Assembly: GCA_025359425.1 (NCBI GenBank) | Contig: JANYGC010000115.1 | Coordinates: 1 to 39,070 of the forward strand | Direction of reading: 5' to 3' | DNA length: 39,070 bases | Source of the DNA: Sphingomonadaceae bacterium | GTDB lineage: Bacteria > Pseudomonadota > Alphaproteobacteria > Sphingomonadales > Sphingomonadaceae | In this document: positions 1-9,190 of the stretch, piece by piece | Position numbering within the stretch: the first letter of the stretch is position 1 | Layout: each line of letters begins with the position of its first letter | Program-made: the position numbers and the translations under genes | The notes under the pieces: generated by a model | What the model saw: only the letters and a program-made list of their open reading frames with translations | What the model was told of the DNA's origin: nothing | Databases searched by the model: none

Positions 1-95
1 GAGCGAAGTCGAGGGACCGCTTCGAGCGAAGCCGAAAAGCTTGCGGCAAGCGCGGAGGCCTCGGCTTCGCTCGGCCAAGTCCCTCGACTTCGCTC
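1..95. repeat. Nested palindromic intergenic repeat before ilvN
   Basis: Two perfect nested inverted repeats are visible: an outer 17-bp pair (1-17 with 79-95) and an inner 13-bp pair (23-35 with 61-73). The transcript could fold into a long hairpin just upstream of ilvN. When read in the ilvN frame the right arm encodes a peptide resembling SLDFARDER, which wrongly extends the ilvN reading frame upstream. The element may continue to the left of the window. Family identity is inferred from the GTCCCTCGACTTCGCTC core, which I recognise as a dispersed repeat of sphingomonads and relatives. Confidence 0.8.
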
Positions 96-118
96 GGGAC
101 GAACGGAGTTTGGTTGCC

Positions 119-1707
<1,589 letters not shown>

Positions 1708-1711
1708 GGCA

Positions 1712-1745
1712 CATCGCCGCAGCGGTGTTGACCGCTGCGGCGATG
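1712..1745 (+). terminator. Hairpin terminator after ilvC
   Basis: A perfect 15-bp stem (1712-1726 with 1731-1745) with a GTTG loop begins 4 bp after the ilvC stop. No run of T follows, so it may work as a GC-rich intrinsic terminator, stabilise the 3' end, or act with Rho. Confidence 0.65.
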
Positions 1746-1784
1746 TCGGCGCATGTCATCAGGGTTCGCCCTCCGGAGGACGCC

Positions 1785-2417
1785 ATGACTGCTCGCCGCC
1801 TGTTAGCCCTGACCGCGCTGGCCTATGCCGGGATGCTGGGTGCCGCTCCCGCGCAGGCTCCCGGCCAGCCCGACCCCGCGCGGGTTACCGCCGGAACCTA
1901 CACCACCGATCCGGCGCACACGATGGTCGAGTTCCGGATCAACCACATGGGCTTTACCGATGTGTTCGGGCTGTTCGGCAGTATCACCGGCACCTTGATG
2001 CTCGATCCGGCGCAGCTCGATCAGGCGCAGGTTGCGGTGCGCATTCCGGTGCGCAAGATCCTGACCACCAGCCAAGGCCTGACCGAGCACCTGTTCATGC
2101 CGAGCGGCGCGGGCAAGCCCGACTATTTCGGCCCCAAACCAGCCGATGCACTGTTCAATTCAACCAAGGTGACCCCGGGTGCCGACGGCAAGAGCGCGGC
2201 GATCGACGGCCGGTTGACACTCAACGGCGTGACCAAACCCGTCACCATCGCCGCGCGGTTCACCGGGGCCGGCAAGGGTCTGCTCGGCAGCGCGCTCAAC
2301 GTCGGGTTCGAAGGCACCGCGCAGATCAAGCGCAGCGATTTCGGGCTGGTCGCGGATTTTCCGCTGGTCGGCGACACAGTCGACTTGAAGATCGCCGCAA
2401 CGTTCGTCCACCGCTGA
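1785..2417 (+). CDS. YceI family exported lipid-binding-like protein
   Basis: This is a YceI-family lipocalin-like beta-barrel protein, a family that binds isoprenoid or amphiphilic ligands in the periplasm; the physiological role is mostly unknown. The 210-residue product starts with a signal peptide (residues 1 to about 25, cleavage near AAPAQA). The YceI core follows: TYTTDPAHTMVEFRINHMGF near the N-terminus, the middle KPDYFGPKPADALFNSTKV stretch, and the ending DTVDLKIAATF. The start at 1785 is fixed by CCGGAGGA 4-12 bp upstream. An ATG-less upstream extension of the frame overlaps ilvC and is rejected. It lies alone after the ilvC hairpin and meets the epoxide hydrolase gene end to end (stops abut at 2417/2418). 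Confidence 0.9.
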   Translation: MTARRLLALTALAYAGMLGAAPAQAPGQPDPARVTAGTYTTDPAHTMVEFRINHMGFTDVFGLFGSITGTLMLDPAQLDQAQVAVRIPVRKILTTSQGLTEHLFMPSGAGKPDYFGPKPADALFNSTKVTPGADGKSAAIDGRLTLNGVTKPVTIAARFTGAGKGLLGSALNVGFEGTAQIKRSDFGLVADFPLVGDTVDLKIAATFVHR

Positions 2418-3542
2418 TCAGGTCATCAACGCGAACGCAGTCCTGAGTTCCTGCACGAACGCTGCGGGTTGTTCCCATGCGGCGAAATGTCCACCATTCT
2501 CCATCTCACCCCAGTGGACCAGCCTGGGGAAATTGCGCTCAGCCCATTTTCGCGGGGTGGGAAGGATTTCCTTGGGGTAGGCGCTGACCGCCACTGGCAG
2601 TTCGACCTGCTGCGGGGTGAAACTGCCAAAACTCTCCCAATAGAGCCGCGCCGATGAAGCCCCGGTGGCGGGCAACCAGTAGAGCATCAGGTTGTCGAGG
2701 ATCGCGTCACGGCTAAGCGCGTCGTAGGGCGAGCCGCTGTTGTCAGTCCAGGCCCACATCTTCTCGAAGATCCACCCGGCGAGCCCGGCCGGGCTGTCGA
2801 CCAGGCCGTAACCAACGGTCTGCGGGCGGGTGCGCTGCTGGGTGGAATAGCCCGCATCCCAGTCCTGATAATATTTGAGCGCGCTCAGCGCCTTGAGCTC
2901 GGGCGGCGTCGGGCTCGCCATGTCCTCGGGCAAAGGCCGCCCGATCGGCATATTGAGATGGATCCCGGCACAGCCGCGCAATTGCTGCACCCCGATCGCG
3001 GTAGTGACTGCAGCACCCCAATCACCGCCCTGCGCGACCCAGCGGGTGTAACCCAGCCGCGCCATCAGCTCGCCCCAGGCGCGGCCAATCTTCTCGACCC
3101 CCCAGCCAGTGCCAGTGGGCTTGCCCGAAAAGCCAAACCCCGGCAGCGACGGCGCGACGACATGGAATGCCAGCCCGCCGTCAGTGGGATTGGCCAAAGC
3201 CTCGATCACCCCCATGAATTCGATCACCGAACCCGGCCAGCCATGCGTCATCACCAACGGCAGCGCGTCGGGATTGGGCGAGCGGACGTGGAGGAAATGG
3301 ATCTCCAGCCCGTCGATCTCAGTGGTGTACTGGCCCAGCGCGTTGAGCTTCGCCTCGCACTTGCGCCAGTCATAGCCATCACGCCAATATTCGCACAGCG
3401 CCTGCAGCTCGGCGAGCGGGGTGCCCTGGCTCCAGTCGGCCACCGTCTCACGCTCGGGCCAGCGGGTCTGCGCCAGTCGCGCGCGTAAATCGTCAAGCGC
3501 CGCTTCGGGCACCGCCAGAGTGAACGGGCGCACTTCGCTCAT
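2418..3542 (-). CDS. Epoxide hydrolase with EHN domain
   Basis: This is an alpha/beta-hydrolase of the microsomal-type epoxide hydrolase family, expected to open epoxides to vicinal diols through an enzyme ester intermediate. The 374-residue product has an N-terminal epoxide hydrolase (EHN) domain (about 1-110). The oxyanion-hole motif HGWPG is at 100-104, the nucleophile Asp174 lies in QGGDWG, and the catalytic His352 in GGHFAAWEQP. No signal peptide is seen, so it is cytoplasmic. The ATG overlaps the stop of the upstream thioesterase gene in an ATGA, indicating translational coupling. A longer reading frame to 3857 only overlaps that gene and is rejected. The natural epoxide substrate cannot be read from the sequence. 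Confidence 0.92.
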   Translation of the reverse strand: MSEVRPFTLAVPEAALDDLRARLAQTRWPERETVADWSQGTPLAELQALCEYWRDGYDWRKCEAKLNALGQYTTEIDGLEIHFLHVRSPNPDALPLVMTHGWPGSVIEFMGVIEALANPTDGGLAFHVVAPSLPGFGFSGKPTGTGWGVEKIGRAWGELMARLGYTRWVAQGGDWGAAVTTAIGVQQLRGCAGIHLNMPIGRPLPEDMASPTPPELKALSALKYYQDWDAGYSTQQRTRPQTVGYGLVDSPAGLAGWIFEKMWAWTDNSGSPYDALSRDAILDNLMLYWLPATGASSARLYWESFGSFTPQQVELPVAVSAYPKEILPTPRKWAERNFPRLVHWGEMENGGHFAAWEQPAAFVQELRTAFALMT

Positions 3543-3982
3543 TTGCCAAGCGCCGCCCGCGCTGCGGCCTCCACCTTGGCGCGGCTGGCCATGGTGATGG
3601 TCGAACTGGCCTTGGCGAGCAGCGTTCCGGCGGCGTCCTTGAGCGTGCCCTCGACAAACGCCGTGCGCCGTCCGCCCTGCACCACCCACGCCTCGGCCAC
3701 CACCAATCCAGGCCGCGTCGGGGCGAAGAAGCTGACCTTGATCTCGAGCGTCATCGGCACCATTTCGTCGCCCGGAATGGCCATCACCGCGTGCGCCATC
3801 GCGGCGTCGATCCAGCCGGTCACGAAGCCGCCCTGCACCACGCCGCCCGAATGGCACTGCGCCGGGGTCGCGCGGTATTCGAGCACGGCGCGGCCCGCGG
3901 GCTCGACCGCGACGATCCGTTCCAGCCCCATGGTTTCATACAAATCGACCGGCGGTGCGCGCTCGCTCATGGTTGCGCTCAT
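3539..3982 (-). CDS. PaaI-family hotdog thioesterase
   Basis: The 147-residue product is a hotdog-fold thioesterase of the PaaI / 4HBT type, expected to hydrolyse acyl-CoA thioesters. The signature GGVVQGGFVTGWIDAAMAHA (about residues 46-65) contains the usual G-G-x-x-x-G-G core followed by the acidic helix residue, and the beta strands EIKVSFFAPTRPG and AEAWVVQGGRRTAFVEG complete the fold. It is sandwiched between the esterase and the epoxide hydrolase with ATGA overlaps at both ends (3979-3982 and 3539-3542), so the three are one operon. The substrate is unknown. Confidence 0.88.
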   Translation of the reverse strand: MSATMSERAPPVDLYETMGLERIVAVEPAGRAVLEYRATPAQCHSGGVVQGGFVTGWIDAAMAHAVMAIPGDEMVPMTLEIKVSFFAPTRPGLVVAEAWVVQGGRRTAFVEGTLKDAAGTLLAKASSTITMASRAKVEAAARAALGK

Positions 3983-5199
3983 AGTAGCGCCGAATAGATC
4001 AGGGTCTTGAGCTCGCGGCGGATCGGATAGACCGAACTTGGCGAAAGCTGGGTCATGAAGACCATCGTCACCTGCTCGACCGGATCGACAAAGAACGCGG
4101 TCGAGAACATCCCGCCCCAGTAAAACTCACCCGCCGAACCCATCACCATGCTGCGCGCCGGATCGAGATTGACTGCAAAGCCCAGCCCGAACCCGGTCCC
4201 GGCATTGGCCGCCTCGCTGAACAGCGAGCGCGACATCGCCGCCAGGTCAGACCCGCCCGGCAGGTGGTTCATCGTCATCAGTTCGAGCGTCTTGCGCCCG
4301 ACGATCCGTACCCCATCGAGCTCGCCATGACCCAGCAGCATCCGGCAGAAGCGGTGATAATCGAGCGCCGTCGAAACCAGCCCGCCCCCGCCCGACAGCA
4401 GCTTGGGGCTACGGCTCCACGCGCTTTCCGCGCCGCGATCGTACATCACGCGGCCCTTGCCGGGGACGAAGGTGTAGCAATCGGTCAGCCGGTCGACCTT
4501 GCTCTCGGGAACCGCGAACGAGGTGTCGCTCATGCCGAGCGGGCCGAAAATACGGTCGGCGAAGACCTGATCGAGGCTTTTGCCTTCAAGCCGCTGGATT
4601 ACAGCGCCAAGCACGTCGGTCGAAACCGAATAATTCCATTCGTCACCCGGCGAAAACTCCAGCGGCAACTTGCCCAGCGCGGCGATGAAGCCGTCGAGAT
4701 CGAGATTGCCGTGCCAGTTTTCAAATTTTCCCTCGCGCATGGCCAGATCGATATTGCTGCGGTTCTGGAAGCCGTACGTCAGCCCCGAGGTGTGGCGCAG
4801 CAGGTCGAGCATCAGCATCGGGCGGCTGAGCGGCTTGGTCGCAAATGGGACCCCGCCGCCGCCGCCGTTGTAAACGCCCAGCTCGCGGAATTCGGGGAGC
4901 ACGCGGTGCACCGGGGTATCGAGCGCGACCTTGCCTTCCTCGAGCAGCATTATGAAGGCGATCGAGGTGACCGGTTTGGTCATGCTGGCGATGCGGAACA
5001 GCGAGCCCTCGTCGATCGCCTTGCCGCCCTCCCGCGCGTTGCCCTGCGAGGAGAAATGCGCAATCTCGCCGCGGTGCGCGACCAGCACTTGCGCGTTGGG
5101 GAGCTTGCCGTTGTCGAGGTAATTTTCTTTCACAAACGGTTCGATCCGCGCAAGTCGCGCCGTGTCGAAGCCAGTTGAAGGTCGCGAATAGTCGGCCAT
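3979..5199 (-). CDS. Serine hydrolase, beta-lactamase / family VIII esterase type
   Basis: The 406-residue product belongs to the serine beta-lactamase-like superfamily (PF00144). The nucleophile motif SMTK is at residues 72-75, and the second motif begins at Tyr190 (YSVSTDVLGAV), which matches family VIII carboxylesterases better than true class C beta-lactamases (YxN). WGGMFSTAFFVDP near the C-terminus is also typical of that family. No signal peptide is seen, which argues against a secreted beta-lactamase. The ATG at 5199 is preceded by CAGGA at a good distance; the frame is open to 5322 but that part overlaps the leuA leader region. It is the first gene of a three-gene operon with the thioesterase and epoxide hydrolase. 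The group suggests ester/epoxide catabolism, which is inference. A run of glycine codons (residues 112-116) is a local oddity. Confidence 0.88.
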   Translation of the reverse strand: MADYSRPSTGFDTARLARIEPFVKENYLDNGKLPNAQVLVAHRGEIAHFSSQGNAREGGKAIDEGSLFRIASMTKPVTSIAFIMLLEEGKVALDTPVHRVLPEFRELGVYNGGGGGVPFATKPLSRPMLMLDLLRHTSGLTYGFQNRSNIDLAMREGKFENWHGNLDLDGFIAALGKLPLEFSPGDEWNYSVSTDVLGAVIQRLEGKSLDQVFADRIFGPLGMSDTSFAVPESKVDRLTDCYTFVPGKGRVMYDRGAESAWSRSPKLLSGGGGLVSTALDYHRFCRMLLGHGELDGVRIVGRKTLELMTMNHLPGGSDLAAMSRSLFSEAANAGTGFGLGFAVNLDPARSMVMGSAGEFYWGGMFSTAFFVDPVEQVTMVFMTQLSPSSVYPIRRELKTLIYSALL

Positions 5200-5271
5200 G
5201 GTGAATCCTGCTGTAAGTTCGGTTGCCAGCTGCAACGTGTGCCGGGCGGCGCGGCGCAGCGCAAGTGCGAC

Positions 5272-5300
5272 TTTACAATCCGCAGCCTCCTCGCCATAGG
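5272..5300 (+). promoter_or_regulatory. Candidate leuA promoter
   Basis: TTTACA at 5272-5277 and CATAGG at 5295-5300, separated by 17 bp, could be -35 and -10 elements. Transcription would then begin within a few bases of the leader ATG at 5310, giving a nearly leaderless leader-peptide mRNA. The hexamers are weak matches. Confidence 0.35.
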
Positions 5301-5309
5301 CTAGTCCCC

Positions 5310-5360
5310 ATGACCTCGACACTTGGCCTTACTCTGCGACTTATCCGCCCTTGGGCGTGA
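5310..5360 (+). CDS. Leucine-rich leader peptide of leuA
   Basis: A 16-codon open frame reads MTSTLGLTLRLIRPWA and ends 87 bp before the leuA ATG. Four of the 16 codons are leucine, at positions 5, 7, 9 and 11. Three of the four are CTT, an uncommon choice beside the CTG/CTC used in neighbouring genes. This is the arrangement expected of an attenuation leader that senses charged tRNA-Leu. It lies in the intergenic space between the divergent esterase gene and leuA and is too short for routine gene callers. It is probably a regulatory translation event rather than a functional peptide. There is no good ribosome site upstream, consistent with leaderless initiation. Confidence 0.65.
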   Translation: MTSTLGLTLRLIRPWA

Positions 5361-5416
5361 GCTGGTGTGTCACTTGGGCGGCACCTGGCGGCACCCAAGG
5401 GAATTGAACCCCGCCC
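5348..5416 (+). promoter_or_regulatory. Candidate leucine attenuator RNA
   Basis: Four short segments can pair in mutually exclusive ways. CCCTTGGG (5348-5355, overlapping the last leader codons) is fully complementary to CCCAAGGG (5394-5401). CTTGGG (5373-5378) also pairs with CCCAAG (5394-5399). GGGCGG (5376-5381) pairs with CCGCCC (5411-5416). Ribosome position on the leucine codons would therefore decide which stem forms. No U-run follows, so control could be by Rho, by pausing, or by masking leuA translation rather than by a classical terminator. Confidence 0.5.
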
Positions 5417-5447
5417 CCAGTCGCACTTCTAATCCGAGATCCATATC

Positions 5448-7118
5448 ATGACCATGCTGAAGAACCCGGCGGCCAAATACCGCGCATTCCCGCCGATTGA
5501 TCTGCCCAACCGGCAATGGCCGTCCAAGGTCATAACCGAGGCCCCGCGCTGGCTGTCGACCGACCTGCGCGACGGCAACCAGGCGCTGATCGATCCGATG
5601 GGCGCGGAAAAGAAGATGCGCTTCTTCGACTTGCTGCTCAAGGTGGGCTGCAAGGAAATCGAGGTTGGCTTCCCCGCTTCGGGCGCGACCGATTTCGATT
5701 TCATCTCCGGTCTGGTCAAGACCGGCAAAGTGCCGGACGACGTCCTGATCCAGGTGCTGACCCAGTCACGCCGCGATCTGATCGAGACCAGCTTTGCCAG
5801 CCTCGAAGGCGCGGACAAAGCGATTGTCCACCTCTACAACGCGGTTTCCCCGGCGTGGCGGCGGATCGTCTTCGGAATGAGCAAGGACCAGATCAAGCAG
5901 ATCGCCATCGACGGAGCCAAGGTGCTACGCGATCAGGCGGCGAAGTATCACACCACCGACTGGACCTTCGAATACAGCCCGGAAACCTTTTCGACCGCCG
6001 AAGTCGAATATTCGGTCGAAGTCTGCGCCGCAGTGATGGAGGTGCTGGCACCCACCCCTGACAAGCCGATCATCTTCAACCTGCCCGCTACGGTCGAATG
6101 CGCCACCGCCAACATCTATGCCGACCAGATCGAGCTGTTCGGGCGGATGATCCCGAACCGCGATGCCGTGGTGATCAGCCTGCATACCCACAACGATCGC
6201 GGCACCGGGATTGCTGCCTGCGAGCTGGGGCTGATGGCCGGGGCAGACCGGGTCGAGGGCTGCCTGTTCGGCAATGGCGAGCGTACCGGCAACTGTGACT
6301 TGGTTACAGTTGCCCTTAACATGTATACCCAAGGCATTGATCCGGGGCTTGATTTCTCGAACATCGATGAGATCGCGGCGACCGTGGCTTATTGCAACCA
6401 GCTGCCAATCCACCCGCGCCACCCTTACGTGGGCGAGCTGGTTTACACCTCGTTTTCGGGCAGCCACCAGGACGCGATCAAGAAGGGTTTTGCCGCGCGC
6501 GAGATGCAGAATGACGAGACGTGGGAGATGCCCTACCTGCCGATCGACCCCGCCGACCTGGGGCGCGATTACGAGGCGGTGATCCGGGTCAATTCGCAGA
6601 GCGGCAAAGGCGGTTTTGCCTGGGTGCTCGAACAGGATCAGGGCCTCAAGCTGCCTAAAAAGATGCAGGCGCACTTCTCCGGCCATGTCCAGGAGCTGGC
6701 CGATCAGGCCGGGCGCGAATTGTTTGCCGAGGATATCTGGCAGGTGTTCCAGCGGGTCTATCACCTCGGTACGCCGCAGCATTTCCAGCTGCTCGACTAC
6801 GAAGAAACCAAGGCGAGCGACGGAACCCGGATATTCGCCGGCAAGATCGCAGTCGATGACCAGGAACAGTCGGTCTCGGGCCGCGGCAACGGGCTGATCA
6901 GCTCGGTCGTCGCAACGTTGGCCGAAACCTTCGGGGTGGCGCTCGACGTCAAGGACTACACCGAACACGCGATGACCGCCGGGTCGGATGCGCGCGCGGC
7001 GGCCTATGTCGAATGTGTCGGTGTGGACGGCAAGACCGTCTGGGGCGTGGGGATCGACGAAGACATCGCCACGGCCAGCGTGCGCGCGGTGCTCAGCGCG
7101 GCAAATGCCAGTGTCTGA
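5448..7118 (+). CDS. leuA: 2-isopropylmalate synthase
   Basis: This enzyme condenses acetyl-CoA with 2-oxoisovalerate to give 2-isopropylmalate, the committed step of leucine synthesis. The 556-residue product is of the longer LeuA2 type. It has a TIM-barrel catalytic domain (about 30-310) with metal and substrate residues in RDGNQ (41-45) and HTHNDRGTG (246-254), then a linker. The C-terminal LeuA dimer/regulatory domain (about 430-550, including SGRGNG and the final WGVGIDEDIATASVRAV) normally binds leucine for feedback inhibition. The start at 5448 is supported by family alignment; the ribosome site is poor. An upstream leader peptide suggests control by leucine supply. It is transcribed alone, and hairpins follow at 7129-7203. 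Confidence 0.97.
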   Translation: MTMLKNPAAKYRAFPPIDLPNRQWPSKVITEAPRWLSTDLRDGNQALIDPMGAEKKMRFFDLLLKVGCKEIEVGFPASGATDFDFISGLVKTGKVPDDVLIQVLTQSRRDLIETSFASLEGADKAIVHLYNAVSPAWRRIVFGMSKDQIKQIAIDGAKVLRDQAAKYHTTDWTFEYSPETFSTAEVEYSVEVCAAVMEVLAPTPDKPIIFNLPATVECATANIYADQIELFGRMIPNRDAVVISLHTHNDRGTGIAACELGLMAGADRVEGCLFGNGERTGNCDLVTVALNMYTQGIDPGLDFSNIDEIAATVAYCNQLPIHPRHPYVGELVYTSFSGSHQDAIKKGFAAREMQNDETWEMPYLPIDPADLGRDYEAVIRVNSQSGKGGFAWVLEQDQGLKLPKKMQAHFSGHVQELADQAGRELFAEDIWQVFQRVYHLGTPQHFQLLDYEETKASDGTRIFAGKIAVDDQEQSVSGRGNGLISSVVATLAETFGVALDVKDYTEHAMTAGSDARAAAYVECVGVDGKTVWGVGIDEDIATASVRAVLSAANASV

Positions 7119-7128
7119 CTGAAGGGTT

Positions 7129-7173
7129 GAACCCCGCCGGTGACGAGGGGGAATGGGATCACCGACGAGGTTC
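7129..7173 (+). terminator. Hairpin after leuA
   Basis: An imperfect 15-bp stem (7129-7143 with 7159-7173, two mismatches) with a 15-nt loop starts 10 bp after the leuA stop. No T-run follows. It is a plausible terminator or 3' stabiliser. Confidence 0.45.
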
Positions 7174-7182
7174 GTCCTGGCA

Positions 7183-7203
7183 CGCGCGGCGTCCGTCCGC
7201 GCG
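7183..7203. terminator. GC hairpin between convergent leuA and fasciclin genes
   Basis: CGCGCGG (7183-7189) pairs with CCGCGCG (7197-7203) across a 7-nt loop, 10 bp past the fasciclin stop on the minus strand. It could end transcription from either side. Confidence 0.4.
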
Positions 7204-7213
7204 CGCTAAGCAG

Positions 7214-7768
7214 TTATGGCAGCAGCACGCGGTCGATCACGTGGATCACGCCGTTCGATTGCATGACGTTGGCAATTGTGACCGTGGCCTTGCCGCCCTT
7301 GGCATCGACCAGCACGATCTTGCTGCCCATCTTCCGGGCGGTCAGCTTCTCACCATTGACGGTGGTAAGGACAGCCTTGCCACGTCCGGCGTTGATCATC
7401 TTGATCAGCTGCCCGCTGTTCACCCGTCCGGCGACGACGTGATACGTCAGCACCGCGGTCAGCGTGCCCTTGTTCTCGGGCTTGAGCAGGGTGTCGACGG
7501 TTCCGGCCGGCAGGCGCGCGAAGGCGGCGTTGGTCGGCGCGAAGACGGTGAACGGACCCGGGCTCGACAGCGTGTCAACGAGGCCAGCGGCCTTGACTGC
7601 GGCGACCAGCGTGGTGTGGTCCTTTGAATTGACAGCGTTTTCGACGATGTTCTTGGTCGGGTACATGGCAGCACCGCCAACCATCGGGTAATGCATCAGG
7701 GTCTTCGATACGGCAGGGCTGACGGCCAGAGCCAGCACAGCGGCGGCCAGGGCCAGTTTGAACTTCAT
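7214..7768 (-). CDS. Secreted fasciclin (FAS1) domain protein
   Basis: The 184-residue product has a signal peptide (1 to about 21, ending near AVSPAVS) and a single FAS1 domain (about 36-184). The domain is marked by the H1 box [10 protein letters not shown], the central YH in LTYHVVAG, and the H2 box [13 protein letters not shown] at the very C-terminus. FAS1 domains mediate adhesion or ligand binding outside the cytoplasm. The ATG is preceded by a strong AAGGAGG ribosome site (minus strand, 7776-7782), implying high expression. The gene lies just downstream of an ECF sigma / RskA pair, and in mycobacteria the SigK/RskA pair controls the FAS1 proteins MPT70/MPT83. By analogy this gene is probably a target of the adjacent sigma factor. 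Confidence 0.92.
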   Translation of the reverse strand: MKFKLALAAAVLALAVSPAVSKTLMHYPMVGGAAMYPTKNIVENAVNSKDHTTLVAAVKAAGLVDTLSSPGPFTVFAPTNAAFARLPAGTVDTLLKPENKGTLTAVLTYHVVAGRVNSGQLIKMINAGRGKAVLTTVNGEKLTARKMGSKIVLVDAKGGKATVTIANVMQSNGVIHVIDRVLLP

Positions 7769-7815
7769 GGGGGAACCTCCTTGAATGCCGGGCGTCCAAT
7801 CGCTCCAGCATTCAA

Positions 7816-7843
7816 GTTACGCTGGCGGTGCATGGGCGGATGC
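7816..7843 (-). promoter_or_regulatory. Candidate ECF-sigma promoter of the fasciclin gene
   Basis: On the minus strand GCATCC (7843-7838) and CGTAAC (7821-7816) are 16 bp apart. The -35 resembles the CCATCC element reported for mycobacterial SigK promoters; the -10 matches less well. The position, 48 bp upstream of the ATG, is suitable. Confidence 0.25.
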
Positions 7844-7865
7844 ATCGCGGCGAAAATTTGTTACT

Positions 7866-7893
7866 TCGAATCTCCCCCGGTGGGGAGTTTCGA
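7866..7893 (-). terminator. Hairpin after the sigma/anti-sigma operon
   Basis: A 12-bp stem with one mismatch (7866-7877 with 7882-7893) and a 4-nt loop lies 33 bp beyond the anti-sigma stop, between it and the fasciclin gene. It would separate the two transcripts, or let partial readthrough occur. Confidence 0.5.
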
Positions 7894-7926
7894 TGACCTT
7901 GTGGGACTCGCTTGAACCGCTAAATT

Positions 7927-8586
7927 TTAGGTCTCGACCAATTTTCCGCTCGCCACGATCGGACCAGTGGCTTGGCCAGTGGGCGAACCGCCGGTGGGTT
8001 CGAGCGAAATCGCGAAGGTCGCCCCGGCCGCCACCAGCCGCGCCTGCGCCGGATTGAGCTGACGCGAGCTGGGCTTTTTCGCGTCGATTACGCCGAGCGA
8101 AATGACTTCCTTCGAACCGACCGGGATCACCCACAGCTCGGCATCGCCCTTGCCAGGATCGAGCTGGACCGGCGCGATGGTCAGGCGCCGCGCGGTGCTA
8201 TCATAGCTGATCGCGAGCGCGCTGCCCTTTTCGCCCGACAGGCTCGCCACCACGGGCGCACCGGGTTGCGGCGGCAATTCGATCTGTGGGCGCTGCGCGA
8301 GCATGAACAGCGCGATCGCTGATACTGCCGCCAGCCCGCCGCTGATCACCTTCCAGCGCAGCAGACCGCCGGCGTTGTCATTCGACGGCAGCCGCGCGGC
8401 GATTCGCCGCCACAGTTCGGGCGAAGGTTCCTCACCGAGTGGCCCGGTCAGCCCGGCGAAACGCGCATCCCACCAGGCGACGCGCTCGGCAAAGGCTGGG
8501 TCAGCAGCACTGCGCGCGGCAGCGGCGGCATCGTCCACCAGGCCCAGCGCATGTTCGGCAGCAAGTAGGTCGTCGTCATCGCTCAT
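7927..8586 (-). CDS. RskA-type anti-sigma factor
   Basis: The 219-residue product is a membrane anti-sigma factor. A cytoplasmic N-terminal part (1 to about 78) would bind the sigma factor. It lacks the Cys/His cluster of zinc anti-sigma domains. One transmembrane helix follows (about 79-97), then a periplasmic RskA domain. The RskA domain is marked by GDAELWVIPVG, VISLGVID and SLEPTGGSPTGQATGPI near the C-terminus. The ATG overlaps the sigma-factor stop as ATGA, so the two are translated together, as is usual for sigma/anti-sigma pairs. A longer frame to 8904 overlaps the sigma gene and is rejected. Release of the sigma factor is expected through regulated proteolysis; the signal is unknown. 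Confidence 0.88.
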   Translation of the reverse strand: MSDDDDLLAAEHALGLVDDAAAAARSAADPAFAERVAWWDARFAGLTGPLGEEPSPELWRRIAARLPSNDNAGGLLRWKVISGGLAAVSAIALFMLAQRPQIELPPQPGAPVVASLSGEKGSALAISYDSTARRLTIAPVQLDPGKGDAELWVIPVGSKEVISLGVIDAKKPSSRQLNPAQARLVAAGATFAISLEPTGGSPTGQATGPIVASGKLVET

Positions 8587-9155
8587 GACAGACACTCCCG
8601 CAATTTCAGCAGCGCGCGGCGAATCCGGCTTTTGACGGTACCCAGCGGCAACGTGATCCGCTCGGCGAGATCGGCGTAGGTCGTGCCTTCGAAAAAGGCG
8701 ATACGGATCATCGTCGCGTCGCTCTTGGCCAGCGTCTCGATGCAGCCGACGATCCGCGCATCGTCGCCCTGTGAGATCAGCACGGTCTCGGCGTCGGGAC
8801 GGTCGTCGGCGACATTGTCGGCCAGTTCGATCGGCGCGGTCGGGCGGCGGCCCGAGGCCCGCAGGATATCGATCGCGCGGTTGCGGGTCAGCGTAGCCAG
8901 CCACGTGATCGGATTGCCGCGCGCCGGATCGAAGCTGCCGGCGCGGTGCCAGATCGTCAGATAAACTTCCTGCATGGCATCCTCTGCATCGGCGCGTTCA
9001 CCGAAGATACGCAGGCAAATGCCGAAAAGCTTCCGCGAGGTGCGACGATAGACCTCTTGCAGCGCTGCGCGGTCCTGGTTGCCAACGCGAACCAGCGCCA
9101 CGGACAGCGCGGCGCGTTCGAGCGAGGCTGGGGATTGGGGAGATTCGCTGGACAT
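8583..9155 (-). CDS. ECF sigma factor (SigK-like)
   Basis: The 190-residue product has sigma-70 region 2 (about 25-95, core DAEDAMQEVYLTIW and ITWLATLTRNRAIDILR) and region 4 (about 125-185, helix-turn-helix TYADLAERITLPLGTVKSRIRRAL). It lacks regions 1 and 3, as expected for an extracytoplasmic-function sigma factor. Pairing with an RskA-type anti-sigma and a FAS1 gene places it with the SigK-like ECF group by context. No clear ribosome site precedes the ATG at 9155. I found no convincing copy of the fasciclin-promoter motif upstream, so autoregulation is not shown. Confidence 0.9.
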   Translation of the reverse strand: MSSESPQSPASLERAALSVALVRVGNQDRAALQEVYRRTSRKLFGICLRIFGERADAEDAMQEVYLTIWHRAGSFDPARGNPITWLATLTRNRAIDILRASGRRPTAPIELADNVADDRPDAETVLISQGDDARIVGCIETLAKSDATMIRIAFFEGTTYADLAERITLPLGTVKSRIRRALLKLRECLS

Positions 9156-9190
9156 GCAACGAGAGGGATAGCAGCGCTATGCCGCGCTGA

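Noticed and set aside
3979..5199. Reading the serine hydrolase as a beta-lactamase resistance gene
   Set aside because: It lacks a signal peptide and the YxN motif; the Tyr motif and C-terminal features fit family VIII esterases.
5404..7138. Shared 12-mer TTGAACCCCGCC before (5404-5415) and after (7127-7138) leuA
   Set aside because: It looks like a short direct repeat around the gene, but it is too short and too GC-biased to claim mobility, and there are no further matching flanks.
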